Notes under the pieces: generated by a model
Seen by the model: only the letters and a program-made list of their open reading frames with translations
Databases searched by the model: none
Told to the model about the DNA's origin: nothing
Assembly: GCF_001597725.1 (NCBI RefSeq)
Contig: NZ_LUTR01000017.1
Coordinates: forward strand, 1 to 64,000
DNA: 64,000 nt
Source of the DNA: Neptuniibacter marinus
Lineage (GTDB): Bacteria > Pseudomonadota > Gammaproteobacteria > Pseudomonadales > Balneatricaceae
Direction of reading: 5' to 3'
Made by a program: the position numbers and the translations under genes
Shown: piece after piece, positions 21,752 to 30,697 of the stretch
How positions within the stretch are numbered: position 1 is the first letter of the stretch
Layout of the letters: each line of letters begins with the position of its first letter

Positions 21752-22003
21752 ATGCCGACATATGATTACCGCATTGAAGAAACCGGTGATATCATCGAAG
21801 TAACACATACTGTAGCGCTTACTCCAAAAAACTGGGAGGAGCTCTGCCTATTAGCAAATATTGATCCTCAAGGTATACCTGCGAAATCATTAGTAACTAA
21901 GTTATTAGCGGTTACAGGTATGGTAAAAACGAGCCCTAAAATAAAGGCTAAAGATTTGCCCTGCATGAGCGGAAAGGACTGCCCGAGTGGAGGTTGTAGT
22001 TAA
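21752..22003 (+). CDS. FmdB-like small protein lacking zinc-ribbon cysteines
   Basis: An 83-residue protein whose first residues, MPTYDYRIEETGDIIEVTH, copy the FmdB/zinc-ribbon opening (MPTYDYRCxxCG...EV). Both cysteines of the first CxxC are replaced. The middle is unlike FmdB (TPKNWEELCLLANID), and the end is Cys/Gly-rich (CMSGKDCPSGGCS), as in many FmdB tails. It could not build the usual ribbon. It lies 46 bp after the MazG-like gene on the same strand. Function unknown. Confidence 0.7.
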   Translation: MPTYDYRIEETGDIIEVTHTVALTPKNWEELCLLANIDPQGIPAKSLVTKLLAVTGMVKTSPKIKAKDLPCMSGKDCPSGGCS

Positions 22004-22115
22004 AAACGATGCAATCCGATCTGCTTACAATTAATCAGGATCGTTGTAGGCAGTTCATTACACTTAAGCCTATAGCGTTTTCACTACGACTATCTATCGG
22101 CAGGAAGCCTGTTTT

Positions 22116-23123
22116 ATGAATTCAAAGCGCCAACATATACTCCATTGGGCAGAGCAAGGCTACATCAGCCCAGATGACGTAGATACCGCCCTCTCACTCT
22201 CCCGTGCAAACCCAGATAATCAACAATGGTTTCAGTTTATAAAAAACCTCTTCCTATGGCTGGGTGTTATCTCTCTGGCGGCGGGGACTTTATTCTTCTT
22301 TGCATTTAACTGGGATGAGATGAGCAACCTCGTTAAATTCGCCTTAATGCAAACCTCTCTGGTGGTCAGTACCCTGATCTATACCAAGCTCAAACCGTTC
22401 ACCCTACCAAGCACCGCCATCGCTTTCCTTATGGTAATGCTGATCGGCGCCCTGCTTGCGTTAAGTGGGCAGATTTACCAAACCGGAGCTGACCCTTGGC
22501 AGCTGTTTGCCTTTTGGGCCTTATTTATGACCCCTATCGCCGTCACCAACCGCGCAAGCACGTTGTGGCTCCTGTGGGTTCTCTTAATCAATTTATCCTG
22601 TTACCTCTACTATTATGATTTCCGCGGTGTCTTTGGCATCCTGCTGCACTATGACAATTTAGTAGGCCTTTTCCTGCTATTCAATACCTTACTTGCCATC
22701 GCCTTTGAAGTACTTCAACAGGGTAAAACACGATGCTTAGATAACCGTTTGGTCGTTCAAACCTGCTTATTAGCGTCCGGCATAGCCGCAACATGGTTGG
22801 CGATTTGGGCCATATTTGATGAGGCCGAACTACAATGGGGGCTCCCTTGTTACTTAGTTTGGATCCTCTGCACTTATCTCTACTACCGCTACCGCCTCTT
22901 CGATCTTTTCATTATTTCTGGCTGTGTAACCAGCGCTATTGTTATTGCGAGTAGCTTATTAATTTATATATTTAATGATGCATTAGAGAGCGACGCCTTC
23001 TTAATTATCGCAATATTTATTATCGGGCTATCTTCATCTGCGGGCATCTGGTTAAAAAAACTTAGTAAAGAACATGCAGCCGATCAGCCAATCACGAGCG
23101 ATAAGGAGCATCAGGATGCGTAA
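22116..23123 (+). CDS. DUF2157 membrane protein
   Basis: A 335-residue inner-membrane protein. A soluble N-terminal ~40 residues (ILHWAEQGYISPDDVDTALSL) is typical of DUF2157. About eight or nine hydrophobic helices follow, including FLWLGVISLAAGTLFFFAFN and LLALSGQIYQTGADPWQLF, the most conserved DUF2157 block. AGGAAG precedes the ATG. Its stop overlaps the start of the next gene by 8 bp, so the two products are translationally coupled and probably act together. Role unknown. Confidence 0.9.
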   Translation: MNSKRQHILHWAEQGYISPDDVDTALSLSRANPDNQQWFQFIKNLFLWLGVISLAAGTLFFFAFNWDEMSNLVKFALMQTSLVVSTLIYTKLKPFTLPSTAIAFLMVMLIGALLALSGQIYQTGADPWQLFAFWALFMTPIAVTNRASTLWLLWVLLINLSCYLYYYDFRGVFGILLHYDNLVGLFLLFNTLLAIAFEVLQQGKTRCLDNRLVVQTCLLASGIAATWLAIWAIFDEAELQWGLPCYLVWILCTYLYYRYRLFDLFIISGCVTSAIVIASSLLIYIFNDALESDAFLIIAIFIIGLSSSAGIWLKKLSKEHAADQPITSDKEHQDA

Positions 23124-24705
23124 TTCTGGGAATGAGCTATGGCTTGAATTGCAGAGAAATAACCTGACCCGCACTGACTATCCGGAAAACGAATTAGATT
23201 TAAGCCCTTGGTATATAAAAACAATGCAGGGCTTTGCCGGTTGGATAGCCGCGCTGTTTTTACTCGCCTTTGTCGGCACCATTATTGGTAGCTTATTTAT
23301 CTACGATAACCAAGTGCTACTGGCCCTCTGCGGCTTTATCTGTTGTACTGCCGCGTACTTTATCTTTCGTAATGATAAGACCCCTTTCTTAGAGCAGCTC
23401 GGTTTAGCTATCAGTTTGTGCGGCCAGTTTATGGTGGCTTGGGGAATTTTTACCGTTTTTTCGATTTCAGATTCCTCCGCATTTTTGATCTTAGCCTTAT
23501 TTCAAGGGGCTTTAGCTTTGATTATGCCGAATTTCTTACATCGGGTTTTCAGTAGCTGGTTCGCCATGGTTGCGCTCTTTTGGGGCTTAAACCAACAGGG
23601 TATTTTTGGCTTAGATAGCGCACTCGCCGCAGCGCTTTTCACCTTGATTTGGATCCGAGAGAAACATTGGTATAAATACCGTTCACATCTACTGCCTATC
23701 AGCTTTGGCCTCGCGATATCACTTCTGCAATTTAGCGGGCATTTCCTCTTTCAACATGAATTTTCACACTACCTATTCAGAGCAGAGGTGGGCTTTTTAC
23801 AACAATACAGCCCCTTGATTGGGAGCCTGATCCTAGCGGGCACATGTCTCTACCTTGTCTTTGCCATTCTGTCAGAACAGAACATCAAACTGGCCTCGCC
23901 ATCCGGTTCTATCGCGGTTATCGCAACCCTCATGCTACTCGGGCTATCGTTTAATATTGCAGGTGTTAGCAGTGCTCTCTTAATTCTGTTGGTCGGCTTC
24001 TTTAGACAACGCCTTATCTTAATGGCGTTAGGCATCCTTGCCTTAATCAGCTTTATATCTTGGTACTACTACAGCCTATCGGAAACACTGCTGGTTAAAT
24101 CGATCTATTTACTCTCCATCGGCGCTGTCTGCCTTACAATTGTCGGAACGCTGCATTACTTCAGCAAGGCTCAACCTACCTTAGACCCAGCTAACAGCGC
24201 ACCAGTGAATGGAAAAAAATGGATCTCCTTAGCCACCATCTTAATCGTATTAGCCGCTATCAATATAAATATTTATCAAAAGGAATCGTTAATTCGCGAA
24301 GGGCAAAGCGTATTACTCGAACTAGCGCCTGTTGATCCACGTTCACTGATGCAGGGTGATTATATGCGACTTCGCTATAGAATGAGTCAAACGATTCAGT
24401 ACGCGATCGGTGACAAAGAATCCGTAGATGGGTTTGCCATTGTGCAGCTCGATCAACACAGTGTCGCTCAGTTTATTACACTCAATCCTGATGCTGAGCT
24501 ATCGCCTCAACAGCACAAACTGCACTATCGGATCCGTGATGGTGTCTTAAAATTTGCCACTAACGCGTTCTTCTTCCAAGAAGGCAGTGCCAAAATCTAT
24601 GAAAAAGCTAAATACGGTGAATTTAAAGTTAGCGGTAACGGGGAAATGCTTCTAGTGGGACTTCGTGACAAGCAATATGTTTTATTAGGTACAAATAGAC
24701 CCTAA
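23116..24705 (+). CDS. DUF4401/GDYXXLXY membrane protein
   Basis: A 529-residue protein with roughly a dozen membrane helices followed by an extracytoplasmic domain. The tail carries the diagnostic motif GDYMRLRYR in VDPRSLMQGDYMRLRY. The ATG at 23116 sits inside the end of the DUF2157 gene with AGGAG upstream, so a longer in-frame start 42 bases earlier is not used. DUF2157 and GDYXXLXY proteins commonly occur as a pair and likely form one complex. Their function is unknown. Confidence 0.9.
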   Translation: MRNSGNELWLELQRNNLTRTDYPENELDLSPWYIKTMQGFAGWIAALFLLAFVGTIIGSLFIYDNQVLLALCGFICCTAAYFIFRNDKTPFLEQLGLAISLCGQFMVAWGIFTVFSISDSSAFLILALFQGALALIMPNFLHRVFSSWFAMVALFWGLNQQGIFGLDSALAAALFTLIWIREKHWYKYRSHLLPISFGLAISLLQFSGHFLFQHEFSHYLFRAEVGFLQQYSPLIGSLILAGTCLYLVFAILSEQNIKLASPSGSIAVIATLMLLGLSFNIAGVSSALLILLVGFFRQRLILMALGILALISFISWYYYSLSETLLVKSIYLLSIGAVCLTIVGTLHYFSKAQPTLDPANSAPVNGKKWISLATILIVLAAININIYQKESLIREGQSVLLELAPVDPRSLMQGDYMRLRYRMSQTIQYAIGDKESVDGFAIVQLDQHSVAQFITLNPDAELSPQQHKLHYRIRDGVLKFATNAFFFQEGSAKIYEKAKYGEFKVSGNGEMLLVGLRDKQYVLLGTNRP

Positions 24706-24724
24706 TGGGACAGTAAATGTAAAA

Positions 24725-24771
24725 ACGGAAAAAGAAAAACCGGGGGAACAGAATAGAAACGGTTCCTCCGG
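24725..24771 (-). terminator. Terminator of the small periplasmic protein gene
   Basis: A 10-bp stem, CCGGGGGAAC/GTTCCTCCGG, contains one G-U pair. On the minus strand it is followed by TTTTTCTTTTT. Confidence 0.8.
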
Positions 24772-24781
24772 CAGAGTACGC

Positions 24782-25048
24782 TTATTCTACTTTAAAGTTT
24801 TCAGGTAGCGTGATGCCTTTTTCATCGGCGCGCTGCTTAATTAAAGTACGGAACTCTGTACGAATCGTCTCACGCTCTTCAGCAGTCGCAGCATTTTTCA
24901 ACTCTGTACGGTGGGCTGCACGCTCTTGGACTGAAACAAGCTTTCTAACCTGAACACGATCGGACGAGGCTTCACCAGCATGAACGGCTAACGCCGGAGA
25001 AAGAACTAATATTGCTGCAAGCGTTGTTGTAATCAATTGCTTTTTCAT
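24782..25048 (-). CDS. Small secreted Arg/Glu-rich protein
   Basis: An 88-residue protein with a clear Sec signal peptide (KKQLITTTLAAILVLSPALAVHA, cleavage after AHA-type residues). The mature ~63 residues are helical and charged (QERAAHRTELKNAATAEERE, IKQRADEKGITLPENF), reminiscent of small periplasmic proteins found with stress or metal genes. AAGGAG precedes the ATG and a strong terminator follows, so it is a single-gene transcript. No named family is recognised. Confidence 0.8.
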   Translation of the reverse strand: MKKQLITTTLAAILVLSPALAVHAGEASSDRVQVRKLVSVQERAAHRTELKNAATAEERETIRTEFRTLIKQRADEKGITLPENFKVE

Positions 25049-25399
25049 AACGAATGACTCCTTGATAAGTAGAAGCGCTAAAAGCGCAAACAGAACGGTT
25101 GAACGACACGGCCTGACTACAGCCGGTAAATCCAGCTCAGGTATACTACTTTTCTATCAACAGACAGCTTTACTGATAATTATTCAGTGGCAGCATATTA
25201 ACCATTCAATCTTGAATATGCGAGATAAAATGTACAAACTTCATACAACAAATTTCAAGCCACGCATTATGTTAAGCTCTTTAGTTGTTTCAATAAGAGC
25301 TAATTTGGCTGTTCTATAAAAACAAAACACAATAAAAAAGGTTTAAGCAATCAATAAATTGCCCTAAACTCTAACAAGGAAATTTAAGGGGAAAGGAAT
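25049..25399. other. Gap between two secreted-protein genes
   Basis: Divergent intergenic region. It holds the ribosome sites of both flanking genes and a small GCGCTAAAAGCGC inverted repeat at about 25075-25087. A frame open across 25062-25319 has no ribosome site or recognisable content and is not called. No convincing promoter was found by eye. Confidence 0.4.
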
Positions 25400-25801
25400 A
25401 TGAACCGTAGATTAAATTTGATTATCGCAAGTGCAGGGTTATCTGTATTCTCATTATTAGCTACAGCCGTTCAAGCAGAAGCTACCCACTACCAGTGTAC
25501 ATATACCCATGCGGTATTCACGGCCCCTTTTATGAAAACCCCAGGTACACGTGATTGCCCAGAAGAACACTGTAAATACACTATAACAATTGATGGCTCA
25601 TCGGGCACTATTAATGGTGTCAGCGGGTTTAATGTTGAACAAGATAGCAATATGCTCAAACTAAGTAGAACAGCTAAAGATCCTATTATGGGTGGTATGG
25701 ATACAACTACTCTGACGATCAACAAAACGGATATGACATTCGAAGCAGTTAAAACAACAACACCTTCAGTTACATTAACAACTAAAGGTCGCTGCTCTTA
25801 G
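25400..25801 (+). CDS. Secreted protein of unknown function
   Basis: A 133-residue protein with an N-terminal signal peptide (LNLIIASAGLSVFSLLATAVQA). The mature part is a small beta-rich, Ser/Thr-rich domain with four cysteines (YQCTYTHAV, RDCPEEHCKYTITID, KGRCS), likely two disulfides in the periplasm or outside. AAAGGA precedes the ATG. It is followed after 62 bp by a LysR regulator on the same strand. No family recognised. Confidence 0.75.
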   Translation: MNRRLNLIIASAGLSVFSLLATAVQAEATHYQCTYTHAVFTAPFMKTPGTRDCPEEHCKYTITIDGSSGTINGVSGFNVEQDSNMLKLSRTAKDPIMGGMDTTTLTINKTDMTFEAVKTTTPSVTLTTKGRCS

Positions 25802-25863
25802 GTCCATCAAAAAGTTGGTTGCTTTACTTGCCTCCCCTTTTCTGACTGATTTTAAAAATTACT

Positions 25864-26766
25864 ATGAACCTAAATGATGTACGGCTATTTATACGCGTAA
25901 TTGAGCATAACAGTTTTACTGCGGCTGCCGATAAACTAGGGATACAAAAATCAACAATCAGTAGACGAATTGCCCAGCTTGAAGATGAGCTAGGTGTGAG
26001 GCTTTTACAACGAACAACACGTAAACTTAGCCTAACCTCTGAAGGGCAAGACCTTTTTCAACGCTGCCAGCCTCTACTCGATGAGATGGAAGCCGTTGAA
26101 GATCGCGTAGTATCCAAGCAAGCGGTTCCAAAGGGACGTTTACGCATTACCATGCCTCCAGAAATGGGCATCTTTATCATGAACGATGTGATTGCAGGTT
26201 TCATGAAGATGTACCCCCTGATTCAAATTGATATTGAGCTTAGCCCCCGTTTAGTAGACTTAGTAGAGGACGGCATTGATCTCGCATTAAGAGTGGGTGA
26301 ATTAACCGATTCCAGCCTTATAGGCAGAAAAATTGCTGATGTAAATATCAAGCTTTATGCTGGGGTTAACTATTTAGAAAAACATGGTGAGCCTAAGACA
26401 CCTGATGATCTAATTAATCACCAGTGTCTAGGCGGGGCCTTATCTGACCCTGGCTGGATATTTGAAAACTGGAACGATGGAAAACCGGTGCCCGCAAACT
26501 TTAAAGTTCGCGCAAACAGTATTAGCTTCTGCCGTGAAATGCTAAGAAAGGACTTAGGCATAGCACGCCTGCCAATCCAGTTCTGTATGGATGATATTGA
26601 ATCAGGGCTTATTAAAGAAGTACTCTCTGATTACCAAGCCCCCGATGTGAGCATAAATGCCCTCTACCCAAGTAGAAGACATTTAAACCCTAAAGTAAGA
26701 CTCTTTATAGATTTCATGATCGAAAGCCTTGAAGAGCACCAGCACCCATGGCTAAATAAGCCCTAA
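25864..26766 (+). CDS. LysR family transcriptional regulator
   Basis: A 300-residue regulator. The winged helix-turn-helix occupies residues 1-60 (FTAAADKLGIQKSTISRRIAQLEDELGVRLLQRTTR). The effector-binding fold follows (GRLRITMPPEMGIFIMNDV, LALRVGELTDSSLIGRKI), placing it in the large group related to DsdC/AaeR-like regulators. It ends 4 bp from the convergent RimK-type gene. No divergent target is visible and no clear ribosome site precedes the ATG. Confidence 0.9.
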   Translation: MNLNDVRLFIRVIEHNSFTAAADKLGIQKSTISRRIAQLEDELGVRLLQRTTRKLSLTSEGQDLFQRCQPLLDEMEAVEDRVVSKQAVPKGRLRITMPPEMGIFIMNDVIAGFMKMYPLIQIDIELSPRLVDLVEDGIDLALRVGELTDSSLIGRKIADVNIKLYAGVNYLEKHGEPKTPDDLINHQCLGGALSDPGWIFENWNDGKPVPANFKVRANSISFCREMLRKDLGIARLPIQFCMDDIESGLIKEVLSDYQAPDVSINALYPSRRHLNPKVRLFIDFMIESLEEHQHPWLNKP

Positions 26767-26770
26767 TTTT

Positions 26771-28171
26771 TTACGATTGATCGGCAGCACTCGTGTCTAC
26801 TTGCTGCCATTGTAGTTTTTTCTCTATAGCTCGAACCATCATTTTCGCAATATCTTTACCTGTGGCACCTTCGATTCCCTCTAATCCTGGGGAAGAATTA
26901 ACCTCAAGCAACAGCGGCCCTTTAGCTGAGCGAATAATATCAACACCTGCTACGCTTAAGTTCATACACTTAGCAGCCTTAATAGCGATGCGTTTTTCAT
27001 CCGTCGTAGGACGAATAACACTGGCTGTGCCACCTTGATGAATATTTGCTCTAAACTCTCCAGGTTCTGCCTCGCGCTGGATAGCCGAGACAACCTTACC
27101 ATCAACAACAAAACAACGGATATCTTTGCCTTGAGCTTCTTTAATAAACTCTTGAACTAATATATCAGCGTTTAAGCTTTTAAAAGCATTAATAACACTG
27201 TCAGCCGCTTTATTGGTTTCAGCTAGGACAACACCTTTACCTTGCGTACCTTCTAATAACTTCACAATAAGTGGAGCACCACCAACCATGCTAATCAGAT
27301 CATCTGTTTCTAATGGCGAGTTAGCAAAACCCGTAATAGGAATATCAATATTATTTTCAAACAACAGCTGCAAAGAATGTAACTTATCCCGTGATTGTGT
27401 AATTGCCGCGGCTGTATTCAAGCAGTAAACACCCATAGAGGCGAATTGACGTGTTAATGCACAGCCATAAAAAGTCATACTCGGCCTGATACGTGGAATG
27501 ACTGCATCTAAATCATCAAGTACTCGTCCACCACGATAGTGCACTTCTGGCTCTTCAGCATCCATCTTCATATAACAGTGTTTAATATTTAAAAACACCA
27601 TTTCATGACCAAGCTGCTCGCCCGCCTCAATAATACGACGGTTACTGTACAAATTCGGATTACTGGCGAGCAAACCTATTTTGAGTCCACCCACTGAAGG
27701 TTTTTTAGTTTGATACAGCGTTTTCAACTCAGCATCCGATATTCCCCCTAAAAGCATACAGCCTTCAGGATCCACGAGAATTCGGCCTGACATCGCTTCA
27801 CGCCCCAACAGCATGCGATACCCCATAGCATCGCGGTTTGTTAAAGTGACCTCAACCTCCCAACTAGAATCAGCAATACCTAAAGTTGTCTTAATTACAT
27901 AGCGCGTTTCTGATGTACCACTTGAGCTTTTAACTTTGCGACGATCGTGAACGGGAGCCTCACAGGACACCATGGTTTTCCGATTATCTTGTATCGGGCA
28001 GATATTAAAACGAACCCAAGGCACTCCACTCCGTTTAAACGGCTGAATGTTAAATGCATGTAATGAAGATGTTTTCGCACCAGAGTCCACACGCGCCTTA
28101 ACTGCCGGCAACGCCAAGTCGGGAAAACGACACCACTCTTCAGCACCAACTAATAGTTTACTAAGTCCCAT
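26771..28171 (-). CDS. RimB-like protease domain fused to RimK-type ATP-grasp ligase
   Basis: A two-domain protein of about 466 residues. Residues ~1-145 resemble the RimB/'ATP-dependent zinc protease' retropepsin-like family (LLVGAEEWCRFPDL, VKARVDSGAKTSSLHAFNI, TNRDAMGYRMLLGREAM). Residues ~170-455 are a RimK-type ATP-grasp ligase (GLLASNPNLYSNRRIIEAG, PLIVKLLEGTQGKGVVLAE, LLEVNSSPGLEGIEGATG). RimK adds glutamates to the C-terminus of ribosomal protein S6, and RimB modulates it in pseudomonads, where they are separate genes. The ATG at 28171 begins at MGLSKLLVGAEEW. A longer frame to 28237 adds an unconserved hydrophobic stretch. Confidence 0.9.
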   Translation of the reverse strand: MGLSKLLVGAEEWCRFPDLALPAVKARVDSGAKTSSLHAFNIQPFKRSGVPWVRFNICPIQDNRKTMVSCEAPVHDRRKVKSSSGTSETRYVIKTTLGIADSSWEVEVTLTNRDAMGYRMLLGREAMSGRILVDPEGCMLLGGISDAELKTLYQTKKPSVGGLKIGLLASNPNLYSNRRIIEAGEQLGHEMVFLNIKHCYMKMDAEEPEVHYRGGRVLDDLDAVIPRIRPSMTFYGCALTRQFASMGVYCLNTAAAITQSRDKLHSLQLLFENNIDIPITGFANSPLETDDLISMVGGAPLIVKLLEGTQGKGVVLAETNKAADSVINAFKSLNADILVQEFIKEAQGKDIRCFVVDGKVVSAIQREAEPGEFRANIHQGGTASVIRPTTDEKRIAIKAAKCMNLSVAGVDIIRSAKGPLLLEVNSSPGLEGIEGATGKDIAKMMVRAIEKKLQWQQVDTSAADQS

Positions 28172-28252
28172 ACCAATACCCGAAAAGTACCATAAAAAAA
28201 TTTGCGCCATTGAAGCTTGAACAAGCTGAAGGTGCAAGCAATAAATGCAATA

Positions 28253-29116
28253 TTAGGCAGCTGACTCCCATTCAGGTAGATCATCTTTAAATAAACCTAA
28301 CAATGTTTGAATCCCCGCCATTTGCGCTGCATCTTTATGTGTCACCAATAACGTCGGCACTTGGCTATATTCAGGTGCTAAAATCTCCATATTTAGATCA
28401 TTAGCGTACCTAGATTCCTCAGCCACTTTACGCGGGACTAACGTAAAACCTAAACCAACGGCCACGCAGCCTAAAATACCCTCTTGCGTCCCCATACTCA
28501 TAACTTCAGTGTCTAGACGGCCATGCTTTTTTAACCAACTTATTGCCTTTTCACGGTAAGCACAGCCCTCACGAAAAAGAATCAATGAATCGGAGACATC
28601 TACATTTTTCGCCGACACTAATACTAAATCTTCAATCAACACTTGCTTACAGGTTAGGTGTTGATGCTCAATAGGACCACCCACAAATGCACAATCCAAG
28701 CGATAATTGAGAATATCTTGAACAAGCTCGCTACTGGTTTCTGTTTTAACCCTAGGCATTAACTTAGGATGAGCTTTGCGAAGCGCCTGAAGAAGCCCTG
28801 GCATTCTGGTCGCAGCGAAAGACTCCATTGAACCAATACGGATCTCACCCACCGATTCTCCCACCTGTTTTACCGCCATGCAGGCTTGCTGCTCAAGGTG
28901 AAGTAATTTATTAGCATATTCAAGTAGCGTATGGCCTGCAGGTGTTAGTTCTAGCCCTCGCCCTTTACGATAAAAAAGTTCAGAGCCAAGCTCTTCTTCA
29001 AGGCGTTTGATTCTTGCTGTAATATTCGATTGAACAGTATGTAGTAGACGTGAAGCTGCTAATACTCCACCCTGTTCTGCGACAGTTTTAAATGTATTTA
29101 ATGAGACCAACTCCAT
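28253..29116 (-). CDS. LysR family transcriptional regulator (divergent to MFS gene)
   Basis: A 287-residue regulator with the N-terminal helix-turn-helix (GGVLAASRLLHTVQSNITARIKRLEEELG) and a substrate-binding-like domain. It lies 110 bp from, and divergent to, a YbfB/YjiJ-type MFS transporter, the common LysR arrangement in which the regulator controls its neighbour. The ATG is preceded by a weak purine-rich stretch. The inducer is unknown. Confidence 0.9.
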   Translation of the reverse strand: MELVSLNTFKTVAEQGGVLAASRLLHTVQSNITARIKRLEEELGSELFYRKGRGLELTPAGHTLLEYANKLLHLEQQACMAVKQVGESVGEIRIGSMESFAATRMPGLLQALRKAHPKLMPRVKTETSSELVQDILNYRLDCAFVGGPIEHQHLTCKQVLIEDLVLVSAKNVDVSDSLILFREGCAYREKAISWLKKHGRLDTEVMSMGTQEGILGCVAVGLGFTLVPRKVAEESRYANDLNMEILAPEYSQVPTLLVTHKDAAQMAGIQTLLGLFKDDLPEWESAA

Positions 29117-29140
29117 TCTAGCTTCACCCTTCTCTAATAT

Positions 29141-29155
29141 AGAATAAAAGATTCT
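29141..29155. promoter_or_regulatory. Possible LysR operator
   Basis: The inverted repeat AGAAT-N5-ATTCT lies in the divergent LysR/MFS intergenic region and fits the T-N11-A style of LysR sites. It is short, so it may be chance. Confidence 0.3.
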
Positions 29156-29226
29156 TATTTATTCATTTGTAGTGATAGTTTAAGCGAGTTAACCTCTCTG
29201 ACACCAGTTATTTATGAACCCAAATT

Positions 29227-30399
29227 ATGACGACTCAATTACAAAAGTATAAAGTCCTTATTGCCGGTATTTTTAGCTTAATGCTCATGCTAGGCGTTGC
29301 ACGATTTTCTTACACACCGATGCTTCCTCTTATGCAGGCTCAAGCAGGCATGAGCGATGCTATCGGAGGCTGGCTAGCCACATTTAATTATATGGGATAT
29401 ATGGCAGGGGCATTTGTTGCCGCCTCAATCAGCGACTTGACCTTAAAAGATAAGCTTTATAGATGGGGACTCATTGTTGCCATTCTAACAACCGCAGGTA
29501 TGGCTGTTACTGATAATGTCATCATCTGGGGAGTTATGCGCTTTTTTGCAGGACTGACAAGTGCCGCGGGTCTATTAATCGGTTCAGGGTTAATCTTAAA
29601 CTGGCTGATTAGGCATAACTTTCGTAGTGAACTGGGTATTCATTTTTCAGGCTTGGGATTAGGCATCATTTTCTGCTCAGCTGTTGTTGCATTGATGGAT
29701 ATAAAACTCAACTGGCAAGAGCTTTGGTGGTTATTCGCAGGTCTAGGCGTACTCTTAGCAATCCCTGCATGGGCTTGGCTACCACGTCCAGACACCTCAG
29801 GCACGACTATATCGGGTGCTCAAATGGTGGACAACCCACCCAGTAAGCGCTTTCTCTTCCTTATGCTATCCGCCTACTTTTGCGCAGGGTACGGCTACGT
29901 TATCAGCGCCACGTTTATTGTTGCTATTGTTGATAGGCAGGAAGCTCTACAAGGGTTAGGCCCCATTGTTTTTCTGATCGTTGGGGTAGCTGCAGCACCG
30001 GCCTGTATTATCTGGGATTTAATCGCTCGACAGTTAGGTGTGTTAACCGCTCTTTTAATCGCCTATATCATACAAATATTAGGGATTATTCTTCCCGCCC
30101 TTACCGATTCAGCCGTAGCCGTTATTATAAGCGCTGTACTTTTTGGCGGCACATTTATCGGGATTGTAAGTTTAGTATTAACGATGGCTGGCCGCTTTTA
30201 TCCGACTAAACCAGCCAAACTCATGGGTAAAATGACCTTAACCTATGGTGTCGCCCAAATCATCGCACCCGCCATTACAGGCAATCTTGCTGAACGATTG
30301 GGTGACTACAATTTAGGCTTATGGATAGCAGCCGGTATGGTTTTATTAGGGGCGGTTATCTCAACAATTTTGATGATCTCTGAGCGAGATGCCCTGTAA
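29227..30399 (+). CDS. YbfB/YjiJ family MFS transporter
   Basis: A 390-residue inner-membrane transporter with about twelve helices. The opening KVLIAGIFSLMLMLGVARFSYTPMLPLM is the family signature, followed by the MFS-like GGWLATFNYMGYMAGAF. Members are putative sugar or drug exporters with no firm substrate. Control by the divergent LysR at 28253 is inferred from position. Its last bases are not followed by a clear terminator. Confidence 0.9.
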   Translation: MTTQLQKYKVLIAGIFSLMLMLGVARFSYTPMLPLMQAQAGMSDAIGGWLATFNYMGYMAGAFVAASISDLTLKDKLYRWGLIVAILTTAGMAVTDNVIIWGVMRFFAGLTSAAGLLIGSGLILNWLIRHNFRSELGIHFSGLGLGIIFCSAVVALMDIKLNWQELWWLFAGLGVLLAIPAWAWLPRPDTSGTTISGAQMVDNPPSKRFLFLMLSAYFCAGYGYVISATFIVAIVDRQEALQGLGPIVFLIVGVAAAPACIIWDLIARQLGVLTALLIAYIIQILGIILPALTDSAVAVIISAVLFGGTFIGIVSLVLTMAGRFYPTKPAKLMGKMTLTYGVAQIIAPAITGNLAERLGDYNLGLWIAAGMVLLGAVISTILMISERDAL

Positions 30400-30587
30400 A
30401 CCCGTTGTCTAGATAGTGTTGAAATATCACCCGTCACGTTTAATCGCTTGGAGCTGGATCGTACCTTTAGGTTCGACTCAGCCCAAGATCCATAATACTT
30501 CCCTTGTGCTAAATCTTCGTTTTTTGCCCTCATAGATACCGCTCATTGATTTGATCCCCTATTAATCCATATTAAACGTGGTATTTC

Positions 30588-30617
30588 TTGAACAACCCCA
30601 ATTTAGCACTATATACT
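30588..30617 (+). promoter_or_regulatory. Candidate promoter of the DASS transporter gene
   Basis: TTGAAC (30588-30593) and TATACT (30612-30617) are separated by 18 nt, about 80 bp before the ATG at 30698. The -10 is close to consensus and the -35 is weaker. Confidence 0.4.
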
Positions 30618-30697
30618 GGCGCGATTATCCACTCCATATGCTCTAACACGCTATATAAAACACTCATCCTTAATAACTGTAAGAAGATACTCACCCA

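Noticed and set aside
25062-25319. 85-codon frame between two secreted-protein genes
   Set aside because: No ribosome site or recognisable domain; it lies in a divergent promoter region.
30455-30500. tRNA-like T-arm (GGTTCGACTC) in the gap after the MFS gene
   Set aside because: The bases on either side cannot pair as a T stem and no other tRNA arms are present.
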